The notes below the pieces were generated by a model. That model saw nothing but the letters and a program-made list of their open reading frames with translations. It did not search any database and had not been told where the DNA came from. The position numbers and the translations under genes were made by a program. A stretch of 41,490 bases of DNA from Hyphomicrobium sp. GTDB taxonomy: Bacteria; Pseudomonadota; Alphaproteobacteria; Rhizobiales; Hyphomicrobiaceae. The stretch is taken from assembly GCA_019748215.1 (NCBI GenBank), contig JAIEPV010000004.1, forward strand, positions 1 through 41,490, read 5' to 3'. Each line of letters begins with the position of its first letter. The first letter of the stretch is position 1. Shown here piece by piece: positions 20,256 through 28,072 of this stretch.

Positions 20256-20972
20256 TTAGGTCGCGAAATCGATGCGCCGGTCAACAAGGATTTCAGTCGC
20301 GGAAAGGCGGCAGGCATAGCACAGCATTTCGACACCGGCTTTGTCGGCCTTCAGAAAGGCTGCTGCATAGGCGGGATCGATATCGCGTGCGATGTCGAAG
20401 CGGTCAACGTCATTGCGCTGCACGAGATAGACCATGACGGCCTTATGACCCTCGCGGACCATGGCCGACAGTTCGCCGAGGTGTTTGACGCCGCGTTCGG
20501 TCTTGCTGTCGGGGAACTCGGCGACGCCCGGCGTGCGCACGAGGTGGACGTTTTTGATTTCAACGTAGCAGTTGAGACCGCCGAGGCCGCCCTCGAGCAA
20601 AATGTCGATGCGGCTGTTGACGCCGTATTTCACTTCGCGCCGGGCGCTGCCGTAGCCCTTCAACTCGCCCATGCGGCCGCTTTCGAGGGCCTCGAACACG
20701 AGCGCATTGGGATGGTTGGTATTGATGCCGACCAACGTCGGCCCTCTGCCGCCGTCGGCCTCGATCAGTTCCCAGGTGTGGCGATATTTGCGCGTCGGGC
20801 TTTCATTGGTCGACAGCCAAACTTTAGAGCCCGGAGCGCTGAGACCCATCATCGAACCGGTATTCGGACAGGTGGCAGTGATCGTAGTACCGTCTTCAAG
20901 CCGGACATCGGCAAGGAAGCGCTTGTAGCGTTGAATGAGGGTGCCGCAGACGAGCGGGGTCGCGAATTTCAT
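20256..20972 (-). CDS. sfsA: Sugar fermentation stimulation protein homolog SfsA
   Basis: RYKRFLADVRLEDGTTITATCPNTGSMMGLSAPGSKVWLS...YVEIKNVHLVR...PDSKTERGVKHLGEL. The start is trimmed to the ATG at 20972 from the 543-aa track ORF. Confidence 0.94.
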   Translation of the reverse strand: MKFATPLVCGTLIQRYKRFLADVRLEDGTTITATCPNTGSMMGLSAPGSKVWLSTNESPTRKYRHTWELIEADGGRGPTLVGINTNHPNALVFEALESGRMGELKGYGSARREVKYGVNSRIDILLEGGLGGLNCYVEIKNVHLVRTPGVAEFPDSKTERGVKHLGELSAMVREGHKAVMVYLVQRNDVDRFDIARDIDPAYAAAFLKADKAGVEMLCYACRLSATEILVDRRIDFAT

Positions 20973-21062
20973 GACTGTCAGATAGCCGTTTGCGGCTACG
21001 GGCAGCAACGGCAAAATGCTAGCGTGTCGGAAACGGGCGAGTCGCGAGGGGAACCACAGGCC

Positions 21063-21941
21063 GTGCTGAACCGTCTTCGCTTTGCAGTCACTGCCGCAGT
21101 CGTTCTCGGCATTGTCATGCTGGCTGCATGGCATGGTCCAGCGCAGGCTGAGCCGCTGGAAACGGCGCACATGACGTGGCCGGAAATCCGCGACGCGGTG
21201 GCGGCTGGGAAAACCACGATCCTCATTCCATCTGGCGGCACCGAACAGAATGGGCCGCACATGATCACCGGCAAGCATAATCTGATCGTTGCCGAGACTG
21301 CCCGACGCATCGCTCAGTCGCTCGGAGATGCGTTGGTTGCGCCAGTGATCGCGTATACGCCGGAAGGCGACATCGAAGCGCGCGACGGACACATGGCCTA
21401 TCCGGGCAGCATCAGCATCAGCCCGCAGGTCTTTGCCGGCATTCTCGACGGCGCGGCGCGGAGCTTTCAAGCGCACGGCTTCAAAACCATCGTCTTCATC
21501 GGCGACAGCGGTCCCAATCAAGCGCCGCAGCGAGCCGTTGCGGAAGCCCTGCAACGCGAGTGGGCAGACCAGAACGTTCGCGTGCTGAGCGCAAATGAAT
21601 ATTATAGGCCGGAAACGTCGCTCTTGCTTTTGAAGGCGGAGGGTGGAGAAACCCAGGCCAGCATCGGCACGCATGCGGGCATCCGAGACACGTCTGAGCT
21701 TTTGGCAATCGCGCCGGACGGCGTGCACTTGGATCGCGCCGTTGCCGACCGTGACGGCGTGTCGGGTGATCCGCGCCGCGCCACGGCGGAACGCGGCACG
21801 AAGCTTCTCGCTGCCAAAGTTAATGCTGCGGTCGTCGAAATTCGTGCGGCTCAGCGTGCCCCAATGGATCACGGGCACAGCAACCATGCGGCGAACGCGC
21901 CGAGTTTGCTGGTGCAGTTGTGGCGCTGGATCTTTGGCTGA
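21063..21941 (+). CDS. Exported creatininase family protein
   Basis: TAHMTWPEIRDAVAAGKTTILIPSGGTEQNGPHMITGKHN is the creatininase metal-site pattern. A GTG start at 21063 gives a signal peptide (VLNRLRFAVTAAVVLGIVMLAAWHGPAQA). Confidence 0.87.
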   Translation: MLNRLRFAVTAAVVLGIVMLAAWHGPAQAEPLETAHMTWPEIRDAVAAGKTTILIPSGGTEQNGPHMITGKHNLIVAETARRIAQSLGDALVAPVIAYTPEGDIEARDGHMAYPGSISISPQVFAGILDGAARSFQAHGFKTIVFIGDSGPNQAPQRAVAEALQREWADQNVRVLSANEYYRPETSLLLLKAEGGETQASIGTHAGIRDTSELLAIAPDGVHLDRAVADRDGVSGDPRRATAERGTKLLAAKVNAAVVEIRAAQRAPMDHGHSNHAANAPSLLVQLWRWIFG

Positions 21942-22077
21942 CGGCGCATTGACTTCGTAGCGGCAAGGTTTTGTGCCCGAGAGTGCCGCATTCCCGCGGC
22001 GCCACCGCGAATGTTATGCCACCGCAGCGGCTAGTTATTGAGTGCCAGCCATTGAGGATCTGACAAGGAGACGTTTC

Positions 22078-22815
22078 GTGCCATCAGCGGACATCGTCAC
22101 GGCGGCCGTGCTGGTGATTGGCGACGAGATTTTGTCCGGCCGAACCAAGGACAAGAACAGCGGCACCATCGCCAGCCATCTGACCGAGATCGGCATTCGG
22201 CTGCGCGAAGTCCGCGTGGTCGCCGATATCGAGACCGAAATCGTCGCCGCGCTGGCTGCTTTGCGCGCGCGCTACACATACGTCTTCACGACGGGCGGCA
22301 TCGGCCCGACGCACGATGACATTACGGCCGACGCGGTGGCCAAGGCGTTCGGCGTCTCAATCGGTGTGTCACCGGACGCCGAGGCGATCCTGAAGGCTTA
22401 CTACGATGGCCGCGGTCTAGAGCTGACCGACGCACGCCGCCGCATGGCGCGGATCCCGGCCGGGGCTTCGCTGATCGAAAACCGCATCTCAGGTGCGCCG
22501 GGCTTCATGCTGGGTAATGTGATCGTCATGGCCGGCATCCCGGACATCATGGCGGTGATGCTGGAAGCGGTGACGCCATTGCTGGCAACGGGCGCGCGAA
22601 TGTTGACGGCGACGCTGTCGGTCAATCGGCCGGAAAGCGAAATCGCGGCGACGCTGGAGGCGCACCAGCGGCGCTATCCGGACGTCGCGATGGGATGTTA
22701 TCCGTATTTATTCGAGGGGCGGCCCGCGAGCGAATTGGTACTGAGGTCGACGTCGCCAAATCGGCTGGATGACGCGGCAGCAATGCTGCGGACAGAGATC
22801 GACCGGCTGGCTTAA
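22078..22815 (+). CDS. CinA/MoaB-type molybdopterin-binding domain protein
   Basis: AAVLVIGDEILSGRTKDKNSGTIASHLTEIGI...VFTTGGIGPTHDDITADAVAKAFG. The GTG start at 22078 has AAGGAG 7 bp upstream. Confidence 0.92.
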   Translation: MPSADIVTAAVLVIGDEILSGRTKDKNSGTIASHLTEIGIRLREVRVVADIETEIVAALAALRARYTYVFTTGGIGPTHDDITADAVAKAFGVSIGVSPDAEAILKAYYDGRGLELTDARRRMARIPAGASLIENRISGAPGFMLGNVIVMAGIPDIMAVMLEAVTPLLATGARMLTATLSVNRPESEIAATLEAHQRRYPDVAMGCYPYLFEGRPASELVLRSTSPNRLDDAAAMLRTEIDRLA

Positions 22816-23068
22816 GCCGCGCTCAAGCGAGCAGCAATTCTGACGTCGTTCAAATAACTATATGAATTCGAACGGATTATTGCGTCGCAAAGCGGCGGCA
22901 ATCCGCCACGTTAACTTACCCCTTTAATCCTCCCTAAGTTGCCTTGGTAAATGTTTTTGTTTTGTTCTCGCTAGGGCATTGGGGAACTGTGTCCGGTGCG
23001 TTCGGCTTGTGCGGAGCGTTGCTTAACGCGACTGCCGACGAGTAGCCGATGAGAGGGAGTACGCCGGA

Positions 23069-23986
23069 ATGTCCGCTCAATTTTGGAAAATGGCCATCGT
23101 TGGCGCGCATCGAGCACGCGTTGCAAATGGCTGGGCGCTTTTCGGCATCATAGCCGTCTCGCTTCTGCTCCCAATGTCATCCGCCGAGGCCAAAACCCCC
23201 GGCAAGACTTACTGCTTCAACGGCATCTGCCATCGCGTCAATACGATAGCAGAAATGGTGGCCCTTGTCGGCCGCGATTTGACGTTCAAGACGTCTTTTT
23301 ATGATGACTGCAAACGCGACCGCTTCAACCCGTGCGGTCTGACATCATCGGGCGAAGTTTTTCGGCCAAACGACGCCGACAACGCGGCGAGCCCGATCTA
23401 TCCCAACGGCACAGTGCTGCTGTTGCGCAATCCCTCGAACGGCAAATCGGCGGTGGTGCGGGTCAACAACGCCGGGCCCTATTGGGGCAAGCGAAAGCTG
23501 GACGTTTCGCGCGGTGTGGCTGACAAACTGGGCTTCAAGACCCGCGGCGTTGCGGATTTGCAAGTCCGCGTCGTCTCGGCACCGTCTCTAGCTGAAGCGA
23601 AATACAAGAAAAACCGCCGCTATGACGCTGTGCCTGGACCCATCGGCACGTTTGCTTCGCTCGATCAGGCACAGGGCGGCATGATGGTCGCTATGGCTTT
23701 GAATTCAATGTCCGGCTCGGTGTTCGCGCCGGCCGCTGGCAAGATGCTTCCGGCACTCAAGACGGCGCGGCCGGCATTGGTCGCGACGCTGCGCTTTGGG
23801 AATGTGGTCGCAGCTGTCGAACCCGCTGCAACGAACCTCAGCCCAGCGGACGGGTTGAAGGCGGCCGCTCGGCGTCTCTACGGAATTGAACCGAGGGAGC
23901 GGCCGCGCCGCGCGGTGCCGTCGTCGCTCACGGCAGACGTGACCCCATCGTATCCGACTATCACGGAGCGGTGGCCAAAACTCTAA
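23069..23986 (+). CDS. RlpA-like double-psi beta-barrel exported protein
   Basis: Signal segment, then TSFYDDCKRDRFNPCGLTSSGEVFRPND...GTVLLLRNPSNGKSAVVRVNNAGPYWGKRKLDVSRGVADKLGF. Confidence 0.85.
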   Translation: MSAQFWKMAIVGAHRARVANGWALFGIIAVSLLLPMSSAEAKTPGKTYCFNGICHRVNTIAEMVALVGRDLTFKTSFYDDCKRDRFNPCGLTSSGEVFRPNDADNAASPIYPNGTVLLLRNPSNGKSAVVRVNNAGPYWGKRKLDVSRGVADKLGFKTRGVADLQVRVVSAPSLAEAKYKKNRRYDAVPGPIGTFASLDQAQGGMMVAMALNSMSGSVFAPAAGKMLPALKTARPALVATLRFGNVVAAVEPAATNLSPADGLKAAARRLYGIEPRERPRRAVPSSLTADVTPSYPTITERWPKL

Positions 23987-24016
23987 AAGCGGCCAACGAC
24001 GGTTTCGCGGTGTAAC

Positions 24017-24664
24017 TCAGTTGATCGTGAGGCGCCCGAAACTCGGCGGTTTAGACGGCATTTCCGCAGCGGCTGTGACCGTCGCAGTCGACCTCGCGTC
24101 GCGGTCGCTGCCAACGACGAACAGGTCGTAGTGCGTGTCGAGCGCGTCGAGGAAGGCGCCCGCCATATCGAGAAGCGGCCCAAGCGCGATGCGCTTGGCG
24201 ACGCGGAAACTGTCGTCGATGGTCAGTTGCGCGGGATGTGAAATCCCGGCGGCGTGCGGGGCGATCAATCCCCGGCCGCGAATGTAGGCGACCAGACCAT
24301 CGCCGGAATCGAAGTCGAGACCGCGGGCATCGCCGGCTTCATCCACTGCGTCGAGCAGCAGGCCAGTGCCTGAGACGAACAAATTCGCGACGGCAGCGAA
24401 ACGTGCGTCTATCGTGCCAAGGGCGCGGGCGTGTTCGCGGGCTTTGAGGATACGAGCGGTGAGCATGAGTTCGAACGAGCGCACGTCTTCGGCGATGTCG
24501 CGCTGGGCTGCCGCAAACAGCGCCACATTATCGCCCGGCTGTTCGGCGAGCTGCCGCCAGTCAGCGCCGCGCGCAATGAGATCTTCGCCCGCGGCGAGTG
24601 CCGCGTCGAGGTGATCGGCCAGCATGTAAACGGCGAGCGGCGCACGCGGCGCATCGACAGCCAT
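24017..24664 (-). CDS. Hypothetical protein
   Basis: Continuous ORF with non-random composition (MAVDAPRAPLAVYMLADHLDAALAAGEDL...); start trimmed to ATG 24664. Confidence 0.6.
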   Translation of the reverse strand: MAVDAPRAPLAVYMLADHLDAALAAGEDLIARGADWRQLAEQPGDNVALFAAAQRDIAEDVRSFELMLTARILKAREHARALGTIDARFAAVANLFVSGTGLLLDAVDEAGDARGLDFDSGDGLVAYIRGRGLIAPHAAGISHPAQLTIDDSFRVAKRIALGPLLDMAGAFLDALDTHYDLFVVGSDRDARSTATVTAAAEMPSKPPSFGRLTIN

Positions 24665-24779
24665 GAAAATCCTTCGATTGCCTTCAAACTTAAGCCTCTG
24701 ACACTGCACCGATTCGCGCTTTCAAGAAAACTGAGCATAAGTTGGAATGGTGAGGATGAGCCGCTGTTGCGCTCATCCG

Positions 24780-25340
24780 TCCCCGGCGGCCGGCTGGATC
24801 TTTGCTGGTCGCTTCCGACTCTGCTCCGCAGAGCCGGCCGGAAGCGACGGAGCGTCTGCGCTGGCGGCCGGCTCGATGAAGGAGAGTCGCAAGCGCCGAG
24901 CAAAAAGCCCGCGAAGCGAAGTCGCCGGGACAAGCAAATGCCACCCGGCGATGCCGCCGAGCATCGCCGGTTGAAAAGAAGGGAGCGGAGCGCGCCTTAG
25001 CACCCTGAGCCTTCCCAGCTGAGATTGAACCATTCTGACGAGGGGCTTTTGCGCTGAGACCAAGGGATTTGGCGACGGCCGCACCCAACGTGCGGCCGAG
25101 ATGAAGCCCGACGTGGATCAGCGCAAAAGCCACCTTCCCTATGTAGGATGGCCCTTCGGGTTCGCGCGGGTTGGCCGCCCGGTTCGTTGGCAGGCTTGTC
25201 CGATGCTTAGGCATCGCACTGCGCCCGCCTCCTGCCGGATCGGCTCAACCGGCGCAAACAGAATTGGCCCAATCTCAGCCGGGAAGGCTCTCGGTACCGC
25301 GTTCCGGAGATGAGCGGCGCCTCGGGCGCGCTCCGCGCAG
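24780..25340. repeat. Hairpin-dense region with nested inverted repeats
   Basis: Inverted arms: GTCGCTTCCG 24808-24817 / CGGAAGCGAC 24839-24848; CCGGCGATG 24945-24953 / CATCGCCGG 24962-24970; GCGGAGCGCGC 24985-24995 / GCGCGCTCCGC 25326-25336; imperfect ~31 bp 25007-25037 / 25259-25290; GGCTTTTGCGCTGA 25044-25057 / TCAGCGCAAAAGCC 25118-25131; GGCCGCAC 25077-25084 / GTGCGGCC 25090-25097. Confidence 0.75.
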
Positions 25341-25651
25341 GGGTTTCTGGTCGACCCGTCGATATGGGCGGTTCCTTACTCCGCCAGCGGGGTCCGCATC
25401 CTCAGAGCATCGACGTGTTCGCTTCGCGGCGCTCTCGGGCCGTTACTCCCTTGGACGCAACGCGCTCAACCTGCCACCCACCCCCAAACACGAAACGCTC
25501 TCGAGCCGTCCTTGGTCGAGGCGGGATGACGCGAGTATGCGGGGGTGGCTGCGGACGGGGATAAGTTTGCCGTGATTTATTTTCGGCATGGTGAATGGCC
25601 GGGAATCATGGGCTGCGTGGAACCACGCGGCCAAACGATGGTTTGATTGTT

Positions 25652-25864
25652 ATGAATGAAACAATGAAACGGATAGGTTTGGAACTCCAGAAGCGCTACC
25701 GGCACATGCTGCGCCGGCCGATGAGTTGGAGTTTGATCGACGCCTTCGTTCGTCTCGAAGAGACGGAAGAGGAAGCGGCGCGCCAGCATGCTGTGCAACA
25801 GCAATCCGAAAAAAAATCGATCCAAGACGAAAGGTTCGACGACCGTTGCGACTCCGATGCCTGA
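25652..25864 (+). CDS. Small NepR-like protein (putative anti-sigma factor family)
   Basis: MNETMKRIGLELQKRYRHMLRRPMSWSLIDAFVRLEETEEEAARQ resembles the NepR core IGxxLxxxYxxxxxxPxPxxxxxLLxxLE. Confidence 0.5.
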   Translation: MNETMKRIGLELQKRYRHMLRRPMSWSLIDAFVRLEETEEEAARQHAVQQQSEKKSIQDERFDDRCDSDA

Positions 25865-25956
25865 CGCCGGTCGAGATGATGCTTAAGACGCAGTTTGCAT
25901 ACGGTCATCACTCGGGGCTCACAAGTTTGCAGGTTGTCGACCAGCGCTTGTCCTAA

Positions 25957-26706
25957 ATGCGAGACGACAAGCTTCCGAGAGTAGCGATGGCGACGCCGGC
26001 GAAAAGTACATCTGTCGAGACCGCTCCGCGCATGAAGTGGCGCTATCCAATTGAAATTTGGCGATCAATGCTGATCCGGCCGCCGGTCTACACCGGCATC
26101 GGTGTCGGCGTGGCCGCTCTTCTGGTGTTGCCATCGTACCTATCTGGCGCGCTGAGCGAGGCGATTGCGTGGTGTCTCGGCGGCAGCACGTATCTCCTAC
26201 TGAGCGCGCGCATCATGGCGGCGTGCCACTCAGACAAAATCAAATCGCGCGCCGCCCGGCAGGACGAGGGCGCCATCGTCATTCTCGTGCTCATCATGCT
26301 GGCGATCTTTTCGAGCCTGACGGTAATTTTCGGATTGCTGACGCAGGCGAAGGCCGCGTCAGACGGGGGCAAGTTTCTATATATTGGTCTTGCTGCGCTG
26401 GCGATTTTGATCGCGTGGCTGGTGATGCAAGTGGTGTTCACGATGCATTACGCCCACGAATACTACGCGCCGGAGAACATCGAGGCGGACGCGCCGCGGG
26501 TGTTGGAATTTCCCAAGGACACGACCCCGGACTATTGGGATTTCTTTTATTTCGCAACCTCGATCGGGGCGACGTCGCAAACCTCGGATGTGTCAATCGC
26601 GTCGAAATCGTTGCGGCGCTTGGTGACGGTGCATGGCACGCTCGCGTTCTTCTTCAACACGATGGTGCTGGCGCTTGCGATCAATCTAGCCGCGAGTTTG
26701 GCGTGA
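25957..26706 (+). CDS. DUF1345 domain-containing membrane protein
   Basis: Multi-TM protein ending ...TPDYWDFFYFATSIGATSQTSDVSIASKSLRRLVTVHGTLAFFFNTMVLALAINLAASL, characteristic of DUF1345. Confidence 0.93.
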   Translation: MRDDKLPRVAMATPAKSTSVETAPRMKWRYPIEIWRSMLIRPPVYTGIGVGVAALLVLPSYLSGALSEAIAWCLGGSTYLLLSARIMAACHSDKIKSRAARQDEGAIVILVLIMLAIFSSLTVIFGLLTQAKAASDGGKFLYIGLAALAILIAWLVMQVVFTMHYAHEYYAPENIEADAPRVLEFPKDTTPDYWDFFYFATSIGATSQTSDVSIASKSLRRLVTVHGTLAFFFNTMVLALAINLAASLA

Positions 26707-26733
26707 GGAAGGAGGGAAGTTTACCTCCTCGGA

Positions 26734-26915
26734 TCGTCATCCTCGGTCGAGCGCGGCGCAGCCGTCGCGAAGGCCGGGGATCCAGCGTAAGGATTGCCGA
26801 AGGCTCAAAAACAATCAAGGCGCTCACAATGGAGCGCCTTGTAAATGCGTCTTCGACGCACTTTGCGCTGGATCCCCAAACTTGGTCGCTTCCCTCCCGC
26901 GTTCGAGGATGACGA
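26734..26915. repeat. Copy 1 of ~182-bp nested-palindrome repeat
   Basis: 12-bp TIR tcgtcatcctcg (26734-26745) / cgaggatgacga (26904-26915); internal aaggcgctc-N6-gagcgcctt hairpin and ggggatccagcg / cgctggatcccc arms. Confidence 0.93.
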
Positions 26916-26921
26916 ACAGAA

Positions 26922-27227
26922 TTAGTCGCGCCAATTTTGAATAGTCTGGGCGAGGTCGGTCCACTCGGGATTTGTAGCTTCAATCAGCGCGATCTTTTGA
27001 GCACGTAAGAATTTCTTCAGCTGTTTCTCTCGTGCGATAGCGTCGAGCATCGTCGCGAAGTATTCGTAGTGCACCAGACGATGCACGCCATAACGCTTGG
27101 TGAACCCATCGACCAATTTCTGCTGATGGATTGCGACGCGCGCGGCAAGATCAGACGTGACGCCGACATAGAGCGTTCCGTTTTTTCGGCTTGCGAGAAT
27201 ATAAATCGCCGGTTGTTTGGCGCGCAC
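26922..27227 (-). CDS. Small GIY-YIG nuclease family protein
   Basis: IYILASRKNGTLYVGVTSDLAARVAIHQQKLVDGFTKRYGVHRLVHYEYFATMLDAIAREKQLKKFLRAQKIALIEATNPEWTDL. GTG start at 27227 with AGGAGG just upstream; the longer track ORF reads through repeat copy 2. Confidence 0.9.
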   Translation of the reverse strand: MRAKQPAIYILASRKNGTLYVGVTSDLAARVAIHQQKLVDGFTKRYGVHRLVHYEYFATMLDAIAREKQLKKFLRAQKIALIEATNPEWTDLAQTIQNWRD

Positions 27228-27241
27228 GACGCCTCCTCGGA

Positions 27242-27423
27242 TCGTCATCCTCGGTCGAGCGCGGCGCAGCCGTCGCGAAGGCCGGGGATCCAGCGCAAGG
27301 ATTGCCGAAGGCTCAAAAACAAGCAAGGCGCTCACGATAGAGCGCCTTGTAAATGCGTCTTCGACGAGTCCTGACGCTGGATCCCCGAACTTGGTCGCTT
27401 CCCTCCCGCGTTCGAGGATGACG
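27242..27423. repeat. Copy 2 of ~182-bp nested-palindrome repeat
   Basis: Near-identical to copy 1; left TIR 27242-27253, right TIR 27413-27423; shares the 10-bp left flank cctcctcgga with copy 1. Confidence 0.93.
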
Positions 27424-27486
27424 GGTCGTTGTTGTTGTTGACGGTTTGAGAGCAAGATAGAACCGCAGTAGTGGTAGCTGTTTGGA

Positions 27487-27668
27487 TCGTCATCCTCGGC
27501 CGAGTGAGCAACGCGAACGATGGCCGGGGATCCAGCGTAAGAATTGCCGAAGGCTCAAAAACAAGCAAAGTGCTCACGATGGAGCGCCTTGTAAATGCGT
27601 CTTCGACGAACCCTGACGCTGGATCCCCGAACGCGTTCGCAAAAGTGCTACACGGCAGAGGATGATGA
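27487..27668. repeat. Copy 3 (diverged) of ~182-bp nested-palindrome repeat
   Basis: tcgtcatcctcgg left end 27487; shared core ccggggatccagcgtaagaattgccgaaggctcaaaaacaagcaaa...; right end gaggatgatga 27658-27668. Confidence 0.9.
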
Positions 27669-28001
27669 CTTTTTTCGCCTGCTAATGGTGTCAATCATAT
27701 CAACATTCTCCCTTCTCTCACGGTCCTCATTGATCGAAGACGATTCAAGAGAGTTGTCTTCTTCAAACTGACGTAGTGCTGCGACAGCCCGCCCGGTATC
27801 GAGCTCGGCCACTTCAGTTTCTGCAAAGGCGGTCATCATCTCTGCTTCAAATCGGTCTCGACGTTTTTTCGATGCGGCATCGGAAATAGCGCTACTTAAC
27901 CGGTTTTTCGCTGAAACTGCTTTCTCGTCAGCGGCTTCGGCGCGGGCCATCGATTGTTGGGCGGTCACAAGTAGCAGTTGCCGAACGGAAGCTAACGACA
28001 T
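27648..28001 (-). CDS. Hypothetical coiled-coil-like protein
   Basis: 117-aa charged/alanine-rich ORF; its last codons and stop lie inside repeat copy 3. Confidence 0.55.
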   Translation of the reverse strand: MSLASVRQLLLVTAQQSMARAEAADEKAVSAKNRLSSAISDAASKKRRDRFEAEMMTAFAETEVAELDTGRAVAALRQFEEDNSLESSSINEDRERRENVDMIDTISRRKKSSSSAV

Positions 28002-28072
28002 TTCTAAATTCCACGTGATGGATTAGTCGGATTTCGTTTCATTTGTGAAGTAAAACATCGCAATCTGTTTAA

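Noticed and set aside
20256-21887. 543-aa minus ORF and the overlapping 498-aa plus ORF (20445-21941) as full-length genes
   Set aside because: Only the SfsA part (20256-20972) and the creatininase part (21063-21941) look like real protein. The remainder of each is antisense to the other gene.
25619-25643. EcfG-type promoter (GGAAC-N16-GGTT) before the NepR-like ORF
   Set aside because: The -10-like part is only a partial match and lies just 8 bp before the start codon, so the spacing is poor.
26724-27668. CRISPR array
   Set aside because: The three repeats are ~182 bp, palindromic and irregularly spaced (one interval contains a gene); no short direct repeats with uniform spacers.
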